Shown: positions 7,307 to 15,657 of the stretch, piece by piece | How the letters are laid out: every line of letters starts with the position of its first letter | How positions within the stretch are numbered: position 1 is the stretch's first letter | DNA from: FEN-727 sp036508635 | GTDB taxonomy: Bacteria; Actinomycetota; Geothermincolia; Fen-727; Anoxymicrobiaceae | Direction: 5' to 3' | DNA: 30,570 bases | NCBI GenBank assembly: GCA_036508635.1 | Contig: DATCGY010000004.1 | Span: 1 to 30,570 of the forward strand | The notes under the pieces: generated by a model | The model's database searches: none | Told to the model about the DNA's origin: nothing | What the model saw: only the letters and a program-made list of their open reading frames with translations | Translations under genes and position numbers: made by a program

Positions 7307-9853
7307 TTAGAATGACGACGCCACGGAGTTGCGGCCGGTTTGCTTCGCGGCGTACAGCGCGAGGTCGGCTTTGTGGACGAGGCCGGTCTCTTCATCGCAA
7401 TCGCGCGGAAAACAAGCCACGCCTACGCTTATCGTTATCCGCCCCTCCAGCATGCGCTCCTCGCCGGAGAAATGGAAATCGGTCACCGAGCGACGCACCT
7501 TCTCCGCTACAACCATCGCCTCTTCGGTATCGGTCTCGGGAAGGATGACGCAGAACTCATCGCCGCCGTACCGGAAGACCTTGTCCATCTCGCGCGTGCT
7601 GCTGTCAACAATTGAAGCGACCTGAGAAAGGACAACGTCCCCCTTCTGGTGCCCCAGCGTATCGTTGTAAGACTTGAGGTTGTCGACATCCACCATGAGG
7701 AACGCTACAGACCTCCTGTAGCGGCGCGCCCTTCCAACCTCGTCGGCGAGCGCCTGCTCGAGCCTCCTGACGTTGAAGACGCCGGTGAGCGGGTCGGTCA
7801 TGGCAAGCCTGTTGATCTCTTCAAAGAGCAACGCGCGCTGCAGCGCCAGCCCGACCTGGTCGGCGAACCCGAGGGCGAGCTGCTGGTCCTCCTCTCCGAA
7901 CGCGTTGGGTTTGTCACTCCTAACGTGCATGACGCCCAGGGTTCTGCCTTCGGCCTGCAAGCAGACGCACATGGTCGAACCCTGGCCTATCTTCTCGAGC
8001 GTCCGGCACGCCACTTTTGTTTGAGACAGGTCGTCGACGCCGATGAGCCTCCCCTCGGAAACCGTCCAGCAATCCTCGACCCTTGGGTACGGCGGCGAAG
8101 ATATTTTCTGAAGGACCTCATCCGGGTAGCCGAACGACTCTACACACCTCATCACGCCCTGGTTCTCATCGATCCTGTAGATGAGCCCCGCCGTGCAATC
8201 GAAGAGGTGGCGGACGCTATCAAGCCCGAGTTGCAGGATGGTCGAAAGGTCCGATGTAGAACCGACCGCGCTGGCGAGCTGGACCATGCTTGCCATCTGG
8301 GCGGCGTCCGTCTTGATCCGCTCGTGCAACTTCGCGTTGATGACCGCGAGGGCGACCTCGCTGGCGACTACGGCGAGCTGCCCGACCTGCGCGTCGTTGA
8401 ACTCCGTGGCCGCCGTGTCCGTCACGCAGAGCAGGCCGCCTATGCCTCCTTGCATGTAGAACGGCGCGATCATCAGTGACCCGGAGGCCCGCAGGAACTG
8501 CGGGAGCGCCGGGTTCTCCGCCGGGTTCACCAGGCGAAGCGCCGGCGGTCTCTGGGCGAGGGTGTACATCTCCTCGAAACTATCGAGATCGATGCCGCTG
8601 CCCGGCGGGAACGTCGTGCGCCTCGCACCCGCCCCCAACATCAGGCGCGGTTCAAGGATGGCGTGCGCCGTATCCAGGAGGAACGCGGCACAGCCGGACG
8701 ACTCGGTGCTCCTCGAAGCAAGCCTGCACGCGTTCTCAAGCACCTTGTCGAGCTCCAGGGTCGAACCGAGCTCGCGGCTTGCCCTATAGAGCGTATCCGC
8801 CTCGTTGCGCCGCCGCTGTTCCTCGGCGTATCGCTCGGCATTCTCCAGCCCGGCGGAGGCCTGGGCGAGGATCGTGTTGCACATGTTGATCTGGCGGTCG
8901 GTGAACTGCCGCATCTTGCCACGCCTCTCGACCGAGAGCACGCCTCTAACATCCTCACGCAGCAAGATGGGCAACACCATCAGGCTCTTGAGCTCGAAGT
9001 CCTGCTCCCACCTCTTGCTGATGAGGGGATCGCTGGCGGCGTCTTCGATGAACACCGGCTTGCGCGTCTCGATCGCCCGGGACGCCGCGTTTTCCGCGTG
9101 AAGATCGATTTTGGTCGTGAAGACTTTGACGCGCGCCGCCGGCTCCGTTTCCGTGGTGCACTTGGGCACGGCCCAGCATCCGTCGGGGCTTATGAGGTAT
9201 ATCGTGCTGCGCGCGAGGCCGCCGATCTCACCGATGCCTTTGACGACGGTGTCCATCAGCTCGTCGGGGTCGAGCGTCGAGCCGAGGGCGGCGGCGACCC
9301 TTGATAGGATGCCTGCCTCTCGCCTCTGTACCCTTTCTCTCTGGGTGACGTATGCCGCGGCAACGGCGAGTATGAACATCAGCACTATGCGAGCCGCTCC
9401 CGCGGCGATAAGCGTGCGTGGAGCGTCCGGGCCTATGTTCCTGTTCACGACCACCGTTATCATGTAGAGCGTCGAAAGTGTCACTGCTGCGGCGACAGCC
9501 TGTTTGTAATCGAACCTTGCGGCTATGACGATGACCAGGACCGCCAGTATCCAGAACCCCTCGGGTATGAACTTTGGCCAGACCGTCAGCGCGAACAGGA
9601 CGATAGCCGCATCGAGCGCGGCGGTCACGGTGGCGATCATTGCGGCGCGCTTCCTGGATTTTCTGCGCAGCCGGACATAGATGAGCGTGAGTCCCAGGCT
9701 GGCCGCGCAGGCGAACGCCACGATGAGCAGTCTTGTCGAGAAAGGGAACTCGCGGCCGGGGAAGATGGGGATCAGGATCAGTGGAGCAATCAAGATAACG
9801 CAGACCCACTGGAAGATCATCGCGTAGTCTTCTGGTGTAAGCTGCTTCCTCAC
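7307..9853 (-). CDS. Membrane diguanylate cyclase with three GAF-like domains
   Basis: An 848-residue protein predicted to make c-di-GMP from GTP. About six hydrophobic helices lie in residues 13-167. Three GAF-like modules follow (roughly 175-345, 350-505 and 515-670), and then a GGDEF domain. The active-site motif GGDEF is intact at 763-767. Arg754-x-x-Asp757 lies five residues before it, the normal inhibitory I-site, so product feedback inhibition is expected. There is no EAL or HD-GYP domain. The GTG start has GGAG eight bases upstream. It follows hisG by 74 bases with no terminator between. The ligands of the GAF domains cannot be read from sequence. Confidence 0.92.
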   Translation of the reverse strand: MRKQLTPEDYAMIFQWVCVILIAPLILIPIFPGREFPFSTRLLIVAFACAASLGLTLIYVRLRRKSRKRAAMIATVTAALDAAIVLFALTVWPKFIPEGFWILAVLVIVIAARFDYKQAVAAAVTLSTLYMITVVVNRNIGPDAPRTLIAAGAARIVLMFILAVAAAYVTQRERVQRREAGILSRVAAALGSTLDPDELMDTVVKGIGEIGGLARSTIYLISPDGCWAVPKCTTETEPAARVKVFTTKIDLHAENAASRAIETRKPVFIEDAASDPLISKRWEQDFELKSLMVLPILLREDVRGVLSVERRGKMRQFTDRQINMCNTILAQASAGLENAERYAEEQRRRNEADTLYRASRELGSTLELDKVLENACRLASRSTESSGCAAFLLDTAHAILEPRLMLGAGARRTTFPPGSGIDLDSFEEMYTLAQRPPALRLVNPAENPALPQFLRASGSLMIAPFYMQGGIGGLLCVTDTAATEFNDAQVGQLAVVASEVALAVINAKLHERIKTDAAQMASMVQLASAVGSTSDLSTILQLGLDSVRHLFDCTAGLIYRIDENQGVMRCVESFGYPDEVLQKISSPPYPRVEDCWTVSEGRLIGVDDLSQTKVACRTLEKIGQGSTMCVCLQAEGRTLGVMHVRSDKPNAFGEEDQQLALGFADQVGLALQRALLFEEINRLAMTDPLTGVFNVRRLEQALADEVGRARRYRRSVAFLMVDVDNLKSYNDTLGHQKGDVVLSQVASIVDSSTREMDKVFRYGGDEFCVILPETDTEEAMVVAEKVRRSVTDFHFSGEERMLEGRITISVGVACFPRDCDEETGLVHKADLALYAAKQTGRNSVASSF

Positions 9854-9927
9854 CGCCGGGCTCCAGTCAGTGGGCGAAATTCTCTATGCTCTAATTTCTG
9901 TGCTCTGTATAACTCGAAAATCCCGCG

Positions 9928-10803
9928 TCAGGGTACTACCTTTCCCAAAGGAAGCTCCAGTATCCCGGTCGCTCCGCTTTCCTTGAGGCGGGGAATCAGG
10001 TCGGCCAGGCCTCTCTTTTCAGCGACGGTCTCCACCGCGAATCCTCCATCCGCGAGCGGACTGACGGTCGGTGACCTCAGAGCGGGAAGAATCGCGAGGA
10101 CGGCGTCTTTTTCTTCGGGGCTTACGTTCAGCTTCAAGAGGCATTTGCCCCGCGCGTCGAGCGCGGAAAGAAGCAGGGTGCGTATTTCTTCCATCGATTT
10201 GCGCTTCGAGGGGTCGGCGTAGCTCTCCTTGTTGGCTATGAGTTTCGTCGAGGTCACCAGCACGTCGTCGATTATCTCGAGGCCGTGTGCGCGAAGAGTA
10301 CTGCCCGTCTCCGTTATCTCCACGACCGCGTCAACGATCTGCGGCACCTTCGCCTCGGTCGCCCCGGCGGATGGAATAACCTTTACGTTCAGGCCGAGCT
10401 TCTCGAAATAGCGGCCGGCGATTCCCGGGTACTCGGTAGCGATGCGCGTGCCCGCGGGAAGGTCCTGGGGCCGCTCGATGCCCGACGAGCGAAGCACGGC
10501 CAGCACTATACGCAACGCGCCGCCGGAGCCCGTCTTTGCGTACGGGAAGTCCGCCAGGATCTCGACCTCGGCCCCCGTTTCCATAATCCAGTCAAGACCC
10601 GTTATGCCCAGGTCGAATATACCTTCCTCGACGTACTTTCCGATCTCCTGCGGGCGCAGAATAGCGACCTGGGAGATGCGCTCGTCGTCGATTCTGGCGT
10701 TGTACTCCCGGTCTCCGGAGCGCCTCACCGGCAGGTCGGCGTCTCTCAGGAGTGCGAGGGTCTGTTCCTCGAGGCTCCCCTTTGGGATGACCATCTTTAT
10801 CAA
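9928..10803 (-). CDS. hisG: ATP phosphoribosyltransferase, long form (HisG)
   Basis: A 291-residue enzyme of the first histidine step, joining ATP and PRPP. The PRPP-binding signature E-I-T-E-T-G-S-T lies at about 162-169. The length and the C-terminal ACT-like domain (from about 215) mark the long, self-regulated HisG_L form, which does not need HisZ and is inhibited by histidine. The TTG start is preferred because GGAGGT lies five bases upstream; the ATG three codons later would be 14 bases away. No other his gene is in the window, so it is an isolated biosynthetic gene next to a diguanylate cyclase. Confidence 0.95.
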   Translation of the reverse strand: MIKMVIPKGSLEEQTLALLRDADLPVRRSGDREYNARIDDERISQVAILRPQEIGKYVEEGIFDLGITGLDWIMETGAEVEILADFPYAKTGSGGALRIVLAVLRSSGIERPQDLPAGTRIATEYPGIAGRYFEKLGLNVKVIPSAGATEAKVPQIVDAVVEITETGSTLRAHGLEIIDDVLVTSTKLIANKESYADPSKRKSMEEIRTLLLSALDARGKCLLKLNVSPEEKDAVLAILPALRSPTVSPLADGGFAVETVAEKRGLADLIPRLKESGATGILELPLGKVVP

Positions 10804-10837
10804 AATCTACCTCCATGCAATGTGAAACGTGTCGTTT

Positions 10838-10846
10838 AGTATAGCA
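10838..10846 (-). promoter_or_regulatory. Extended -10 promoter element of hisG
   Basis: The minus strand reads TGC then TATACT (10843-10838), an extended -10 motif about 35 bases upstream of the TTG start. No good -35 is visible 16-18 bases further up, which is tolerable for extended -10 promoters. The predicted start point is near 10831. Confidence 0.45.
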
Positions 10847-10879
10847 AACGGGCGGGCCGATTGGACTGCCTGAGACATG

Positions 10880-10904
10880 AAAAGCGCCTGACGGCGCTTT
10901 TTTC
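10880..10904 (-). terminator. Intrinsic terminator of the thiolase/MaoC operon (works in both directions by sequence)
   Basis: AAAAGCGCC (10880-10888), loop TGAC, then GGCGCTTTT (10893-10901) form a near-perfect stem. The minus strand has a UUUU tract and the plus strand a U6 tract. It closes the long minus-strand operon 72 bases after the last stop codon and insulates hisG. Confidence 0.85.
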
Positions 10905-10915
10905 TTGAGAAGCTC

Positions 10916-10940
10916 GAGCCGGGCCTGCGAGACCCGGCTC
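10916..10940 (-). terminator. GAGCCGGG/CCCGGCTC hairpin after the MaoC gene
   Basis: An eight-base-pair stem (10916-10923 with 10933-10940) with a nine-base loop. On the plus strand it is followed by CATTTTTCTT; on the minus strand there is no U-run. Fifteen bases of its right arm (10929-10943) are identical to the hairpin after clpC (666-680). Confidence 0.5.
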
Positions 10941-10975
10941 AAGTCATTTTTCTTGTTCAGGCCTGGGCTGAGCAG

Positions 10976-11392
10976 CTAGAGCTCGACCACCGCCTCGCCC
11001 TTCGACAGGATCACGGCGCCGTCCTGGTTCGTGGCGCCGACCTCGAGGACTACGAGCTTCTTGCCGTCTTCCTCTTTCTTGTCCTTGACCTTGCCCCAGA
11101 ACGTGACCGTATCACCGGGGCGCGCCGGGCTACTGAAACGTACCATGAAGCGCTTGAGCTTGCCGGGGTCCTCGATCCAGTCAACTATCGTCTTCTGCAT
11201 GCGGCCCATGCTGGAAAGGCCGTGGGCGATAGTGCCACCGAGCCCGACCTTCTCGCCGAACTCCTTGTCGTTGTGGATGGGGTTGAAGTCTCCCGACGCA
11301 CCCGAGTACATCCAGAGCATCATCTGGTTGAGCTCTATCGAGAAGCTGGGAATCTCGTCCCCGACTTTGACGTCGTCGTAGGAAACTGCCAT
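10976..11392 (-). CDS. MaoC-like (R)-specific enoyl-CoA hydratase, catalytic subunit
   Basis: A 138-residue single hot-dog domain. The hydratase-2 motif SGDFNPIHNDKEFG holds the catalytic Asp and His in D-x-N-P-x-H, followed by the conserved GGTIAHGLSSMG helix. It resembles HadB or ChsH1, the catalytic half of two-subunit dehydratases. Its ATG overlaps the TAA of the preceding FAS1-like dehydratase gene by one base, so the two are translationally coupled and probably form a heterodimer. It is the last gene of the operon, with the terminator just downstream. The acyl-CoA substrate is unknown. Confidence 0.9.
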   Translation of the reverse strand: MAVSYDDVKVGDEIPSFSIELNQMMLWMYSGASGDFNPIHNDKEFGEKVGLGGTIAHGLSSMGRMQKTIVDWIEDPGKLKRFMVRFSSPARPGDTVTFWGKVKDKKEEDGKKLVVLEVGATNQDGAVILSKGEAVVEL

Positions 11393-11832
11393 TAGTTACC
11401 CCCCCTTATCACGAAAGCCGCCCGGCCGATGGTCATGAGCGCGCCGTCCTGGTTGACCGAACGAGCCTCGAACCTGATCACATCGTTGTTGCCCTTCTCG
11501 GCTATGTCGGTGATCTTGCCCGTGGTCGTGATCACGTCTCCCGGCTTGACCGGCTTGATGAACTCAAAATCCTGCTCGCCGTGTACCAGCATCCCGAAGT
11601 TGAGCTTCAACTCCTGGTCGAAGAACATGTCCGCACATACGGCCAGGTTGTAGACGGCCGCGAAGTTAGGGGGCGCTATGTTGTCGCCGTAGGTCGTCTC
11701 GGCGCCGAAATCCTTGTCGAAGTAGTACGGGTTCTCATTGTTGATCGCCAGCGCGTACTCCTTCATCTTCTCTCGACCGATCTCGTACACGTGGACCGGA
11801 TACTCTTTGCCTATGAACTTGTGGTCAATCAC
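11392..11832 (-). CDS. FAS1-like dehydratase-domain protein (MaoC_N), partner hydratase subunit
   Basis: A 146-residue hot-dog protein of the MaoC_dehydrat_N type, as in HadA. The Asp/His pair of hydratase 2 is absent; instead NNENPYYFD and a conserved NFAAVYNLA stretch are present, as expected for the substrate-binding, non-catalytic half. The GTG start is chosen because GGGAG lies eight bases upstream and the family N-terminus (IDHKFIGKEY) begins there. The frame stays open to 11976, but that extension is unlike the family. A 110-base gap separates it from the ligase gene upstream, the longest gap in the operon. Confidence 0.85.
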   Translation of the reverse strand: MIDHKFIGKEYPVHVYEIGREKMKEYALAINNENPYYFDKDFGAETTYGDNIAPPNFAAVYNLAVCADMFFDQELKLNFGMLVHGEQDFEFIKPVKPGDVITTTGKITDIAEKGNNDVIRFEARSVNQDGALMTIGRAAFVIRGGN

Positions 11833-11942
11833 TGGCTCCACTCCCTTCCAACCGTTATGCCCATGTTTAGTCCATGCGACGCAGTCAGACAGCATACCAC
11901 TGTTCGTGTCATTTGCGCTGCTACGCGCGTGGGATAGTAAAG

Positions 11943-13466
11943 CTACTCGGGGCGGAAGTCCACGATGCGCGTCCACTTCGTGCCCCGGGACGCGCTGAGG
12001 TGCTCTGCTACCTCTTCGAACGACGTCACAATGACCCTGTCGGGCTTGAACTCGAGGCTGGTCCTTACGCTCGCGGCAATCCTGTCGGCCAGGCCTGTTA
12101 CCTCACCGACGGACGTGGGGCAGATGTAGATCCAGACCTCGTCTATCCCATCGGGGTCGTTGTTCCTCTTCCTAAGCTCGACGACCCACTCCAGTACGTC
12201 CACGCTGTTGTTCAGGATGTCGGAGAACGTGTTGAGGTCGACGAGGTTGCCTTTTACCTTTGAGAGCGCGAACTCCTTGCCGAGCTGCCTGCGGTTTATG
12301 GTCGAGCTGATCCTCGGCATGGTGCGGCCGCATCCCGGGCACCTGCCGGTCGCGTAGCCGCCGACCAGGATGTCTCCGGTGCGGTACCGCAACACTACGC
12401 TCCCGTGCGCGTCGAGGTTCGTCACGACGAGCTCGCCGGTCTCCCCCTCACCGAGCACCTCGCCGGTGTCCGGGTCTACTACTTCGATTATCTCGAAATC
12501 GGGGCATGTGTGGTAACCCTGGCTTTCGTCTTCACCGCAGTCGCCCCATGCGTACTTCATTTCGGTGGCGCCGAACGCTCCGGTCACGACCGGGTCAACC
12601 GCACCCATCTGCTCGAGTAGCTCGGCTATCTTTTCGCGGGATCCCCCCGTCATGCGATCGCCGCCCATTGCCACTATCTCGATGCTCGAAAAATCGCGCC
12701 CCTGCTCGGCCGCTATCTTGAAGAGGTCGTAAGTGTAGCTCGGGAGGCCCATGAACAGGTTCGGCTTGGCCCTCTCGATGATGTTCAGTATCCGCTCGTT
12801 TCCGAGCGAGGGGCCTACGCCCGAGTTTATCGTGGTGACCGCGGTGCCTTCGGCGCCGGCGACGGCAACCCAGTATGCCAGGTGCTGGGTCCCCGGGAAA
12901 TGGTTTATCGCAACCGCATGGCGGTCGTAATCCTCAGGAGCCCGGCTCGAGATGACCGCAGCGAGCCTCCTCCCCGCTTCGCGCATGCGCTCCATGTCGT
13001 GGAGGGTGAAAAAGAATGGGGTCGGCTCCGCTGTCCTGCCGGTCGTGAACATTGTGATGATAGGTTGATACTCCTCGCGAAAAGCCTGCTCAGCCTCACC
13101 GTTGCCAAAATGATCCGGGCAAGTCACCTGCGGCACCCAGCCATCGGACCTACGCGGCTTGGCCGTGTCGAAGCCGGGTTCAAGGACGAATGCCCTTGGG
13201 CTTTCCGGGTCTTGTGGTTGAGGTGCGATGTCCTCTTTGAAAGTGAAGGGTATGCGCTGAAGGTCCTTCACAGTGCGAATCGACTCGGGGTCTATCTTGT
13301 TCTCATCGAAGAGGCGCCGGTAGTAAGGATGGAAAGGGTAGACTTTCTTGGTGATAAACCTGCGAAGCTTATCGTCCTGGAGCGCGCGGATCTCCTCGTT
13401 GCTCCAGGAGTCCCAACCCCTGACGCACCTGACCTCCCACCTTCTCTTAGGAGCCCATCTCGACAT
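11943..13466 (-). CDS. PaaK-like acyl-CoA ligase (phenylacetate-CoA ligase family)
   Basis: A 507-residue adenylate-forming enzyme, expected to activate a carboxylic acid to its CoA thioester. The family's GELVVTNLD, LRYRTGDI, CPGCGRTMPRI and C-terminal domain (GNLVDLNTFSD) are present. The phosphate-binding loop is degenerate: TMFTTGRTAEPTP (about 138-150) replaces the usual S-S-G-T-T-G-x-P-T. Activity is therefore likely but not certain. The chosen ATG has AAGGG and GGGGGT upstream; another in-frame ATG lies seven codons earlier (13487) with a poorer SD. It begins 38 bases after the DUF35 gene. The substrate cannot be inferred. Confidence 0.82.
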   Translation of the reverse strand: MSRWAPKRRWEVRCVRGWDSWSNEEIRALQDDKLRRFITKKVYPFHPYYRRLFDENKIDPESIRTVKDLQRIPFTFKEDIAPQPQDPESPRAFVLEPGFDTAKPRRSDGWVPQVTCPDHFGNGEAEQAFREEYQPIITMFTTGRTAEPTPFFFTLHDMERMREAGRRLAAVISSRAPEDYDRHAVAINHFPGTQHLAYWVAVAGAEGTAVTTINSGVGPSLGNERILNIIERAKPNLFMGLPSYTYDLFKIAAEQGRDFSSIEIVAMGGDRMTGGSREKIAELLEQMGAVDPVVTGAFGATEMKYAWGDCGEDESQGYHTCPDFEIIEVVDPDTGEVLGEGETGELVVTNLDAHGSVVLRYRTGDILVGGYATGRCPGCGRTMPRISSTINRRQLGKEFALSKVKGNLVDLNTFSDILNNSVDVLEWVVELRKRNNDPDGIDEVWIYICPTSVGEVTGLADRIAASVRTSLEFKPDRVIVTSFEEVAEHLSASRGTKWTRIVDFRPE

Positions 13467-13504
13467 TGAACCCTTACCCCCAGTCATCCATCCGACAGCC
13501 GACC

Positions 13505-13975
13505 TTATATGGGACGGAAATATTTTATGTCGTGGAGCGTACCTTTTCTATCCTCAGACCAGACGGCCTTTACGCGCATCCCAACCTCTACGTCGTCGGG
13601 ATCGACCTCACCCAGCAGATGCGGAAGATGCACGCCGGCCCCATCCAGCATGATGAACGCATAGATATAGGGCTGCACAGCGGGCTCTCCGGCGTGCGGC
13701 TCATAGACCGTGGTGAACGTCTTGAGGGTCCCCTCGTCAGCCAGTTCCACCCACTGGTCCGCGGGCTCGTAGCAGAAGCCGCAGTACGGCCTCGGCGGCA
13801 GGAGTACCGCTCCGCATTTGGAACACTTTACACCCATGATGCGTTTGTTGTCACACATCTCCCGGTAGAACCGGCGGTAGTGTTCTCCGTATGACTGGCG
13901 GTAAGAGATATGGAGTTCGCCGTCGACTTCGTCGACCGGCCCGCCGCCCGGTGATTCCTTGGCCTTCTGTATCAT
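13505..13975 (-). CDS. DUF35 zinc-ribbon/OB-fold protein, second copy
   Basis: A 156-residue protein. A rubredoxin-like zinc ribbon (C-S-K-C, then C-G-F-C eleven residues on) is followed by an OB-fold domain ending GTLHDIKYF. DUF35 proteins bind thiolase-fold enzymes and help hold the CoA substrate, as in ChsH2-DUF35 with Ltp2, BbsA with BbsB, and archaeal thiolase/HMG-CoA synthase complexes. The ATG has GGAGGAG three bases upstream and overlaps the stop of the first DUF35 gene (ATGA). The open frame continues far upstream, but that part only mirrors the preceding gene. A partner among the two thiolase-like proteins is inferred. Confidence 0.88.
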   Translation of the reverse strand: MIQKAKESPGGGPVDEVDGELHISYRQSYGEHYRRFYREMCDNKRIMGVKCSKCGAVLLPPRPYCGFCYEPADQWVELADEGTLKTFTTVYEPHAGEPAVQPYIYAFIMLDGAGVHLPHLLGEVDPDDVEVGMRVKAVWSEDRKGTLHDIKYFRPI

Positions 13976-14436
13976 TGCTCCTCCGGGACAAACCATCGGA
14001 TGTCGGTAATCGCTCCGGTCCTGCGTTCCTTGAACTCCGGAACGACGGTTACGCCTATCTTGACGCGCTCGTCGTCGGGCGCGACGTGCAACATCGATGT
14101 GTCGGCGCCGGCGAGCCTGACAAGAACATACCTGAAAGGAGCTTCGAGGGGAGCACCTTCGAACTGCTCCGGCACGCGGGCCCAAGAGAGGACCACGCCC
14201 CTCGGCCCCACCTCCCGCCAGTCTTTCATGGCTCCGCCGCATTGCTCGCAATAAGATTGGGGTGGGACGGACACCGAGCCGCACCCGCCGCACTCCGCTC
14301 CCAGGATCGCGCCCCGATCGCGTAATGCTTCGAGGAAGCCACCGACTATCTCACCCGTGGACCACGAGTACGAACACCTGATCTCGCTGTAGAGGAATTC
14401 GAGCTCTTGCGATGCGTTTTCCAAAGCCTGTTCCAC
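13972..14436 (-). CDS. DUF35 zinc-ribbon/OB-fold protein, first copy
   Basis: A 154-residue relative of the downstream gene with a divergent sequence. The zinc ribbon is CGGCGSVSVPPQSYCEQCGG (four cysteines), followed by an OB fold ending GAITDIRWFVPEE. It lies 35 bases downstream of a thiolase-like gene. The GTG start has only a weak SD (AGAAG), so the exact N-terminus is uncertain. Two non-identical DUF35 genes beside two thiolase-like genes suggest either two specific pairs or one four-chain complex. Confidence 0.85.
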   Translation of the reverse strand: MEQALENASQELEFLYSEIRCSYSWSTGEIVGGFLEALRDRGAILGAECGGCGSVSVPPQSYCEQCGGAMKDWREVGPRGVVLSWARVPEQFEGAPLEAPFRYVLVRLAGADTSMLHVAPDDERVKIGVTVVPEFKERRTGAITDIRWFVPEEQ

Positions 14437-14471
14437 CTTCTATGATGTCACGCGGTCGCCCGGATAGCGAC

Positions 14472-15635
14472 TCATAACTCGTTTGCGAAGATCGTGACGG
14501 TGCTGAACTGCACCACGCCCCCCCACGAATGCGCCAGCGACTTCCTAACGCCGGGCAACTGGTGTGCGCCCGCCTTGCCCATAACCTGCATTGCGGCTTC
14601 GATCTGCCTGATCATCCCCGAAGCTCCGATGGGGTTGGCTGACAGGACCCCGCCCGACGGGTTGATCGGGAACTCTCCATCCATGGCCGTGACCCCTGAC
14701 TCAACCATCCTGCCACCCTCACCAGGGTTGCAGAGACCGAGCGCCTCCGTCCAGATGAGCTCCTGGAAACTGAAAGCCTCGAATATCTCGGCGACATCCA
14801 GCTCCCGGACCGGGTCGTAGATCCAGGCCATCTGGTAGGCGAGCTGCGCGGCACGCACGCACGACTCAGGGTATGCCATGTCGATGTTCGGTGCGTACGG
14901 GCTCTCGCTGCAGGCGCCAAGCCCGGCGAACCACGCCGGTCTCCTGGCCATCTTCTTTGCTCGTCGCTCTTCAGCTATGACCAATGCGGCAGCGCCATCG
15001 CTCACGGGGCAGCAATCGAGAGCCTTTATAGGGCTTGCCACGGGCGGGGAGTACATGACGTCATCGACAGTGATCTCCTTATGGAGCTGCGCGTAAGGGT
15101 TTCTCATGGCGTTCTTGCGGTTCTTCACCGCGACCATCGCGCCGTGGTCCTCGCGGACCTTCGGGGCATGCCTGGCCAGGTACTGTCGCGATTGCAGCCC
15201 GACGAGCGGCGCGGCGCCGGACGAGAAGCCCCTGTCCCAGAACGGGTCGCTCAGCGTCGAAAGGCCGTACGAGGGAATGCCGTCCGACAGCTTTTCGTAC
15301 GAGACGGCCAGAACCACATCGTGGAGCCCCGACGCCACGTGATAAAAAGCCGCGATGGTGGCACCGGCGCCGGACGTCCCTCCCGTCTGGATCCTCATGA
15401 CCGGCCTTCCTGCCTGGCCCAGTGCGGGTCCGACCCACAGTTCGGGGCAGTTGACCCCTTCGAACACTTCCGGCCCGCTTCCTATGACTACCGCATCGAT
15501 ATCTCGGGGATCTATGCCGGCGTCCTCTATGGCCCGGCTCGCCGCTTCGCGCGCGAGTTCGGGTATGTTCATGTCGTCGCGCCTGTTTGCGTATCTTGTC
15601 TGGCCGGTCCCGACTATCGCTGCGGCTCTGGCCAA
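14472..15635 (-). CDS. Thiolase-fold protein lacking catalytic Cys/His (Ltp/SCP2-thiolase-like), copy A
   Basis: A 387-residue thiolase-superfamily protein with the SCP2-thiolase pattern (NPYAQLHKEITVDDV, CCPVSDGAAALV, NPSGGVLSANPIGASG). In thiolases the N-terminal nucleophile sits in C-x-S-G; here residues 85-89 are G-G-T-S-G. The usual G-H-P-x-G-x-S-G is A-N-P-I-G-A-S-G (Asn334 in place of His), and the C-terminal C-x-G is replaced by H-S-W-G-G (369-373). Ordinary Claisen chemistry is therefore unlikely. Ltp2-type retro-aldolases are known thiolase-fold enzymes without these residues that work with a DUF35 partner, which matches the next genes. The TTG start has AGGAGA five bases upstream. 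Confidence 0.88.
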   Translation of the reverse strand: MARAAAIVGTGQTRYANRRDDMNIPELAREAASRAIEDAGIDPRDIDAVVIGSGPEVFEGVNCPELWVGPALGQAGRPVMRIQTGGTSGAGATIAAFYHVASGLHDVVLAVSYEKLSDGIPSYGLSTLSDPFWDRGFSSGAAPLVGLQSRQYLARHAPKVREDHGAMVAVKNRKNAMRNPYAQLHKEITVDDVMYSPPVASPIKALDCCPVSDGAAALVIAEERRAKKMARRPAWFAGLGACSESPYAPNIDMAYPESCVRAAQLAYQMAWIYDPVRELDVAEIFEAFSFQELIWTEALGLCNPGEGGRMVESGVTAMDGEFPINPSGGVLSANPIGASGMIRQIEAAMQVMGKAGAHQLPGVRKSLAHSWGGVVQFSTVTIFANEL

Positions 15636-15657
15636 ATGCTTCTCCTGTCTTTCCGGA

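Noticed and set aside
13976..14293. N-terminal extension of the second DUF35 gene
   Set aside because: The frame overlaps the first DUF35 gene and is Arg-rich noise; the ATG at 13975 has an ideal SD and an ATGA overlap.
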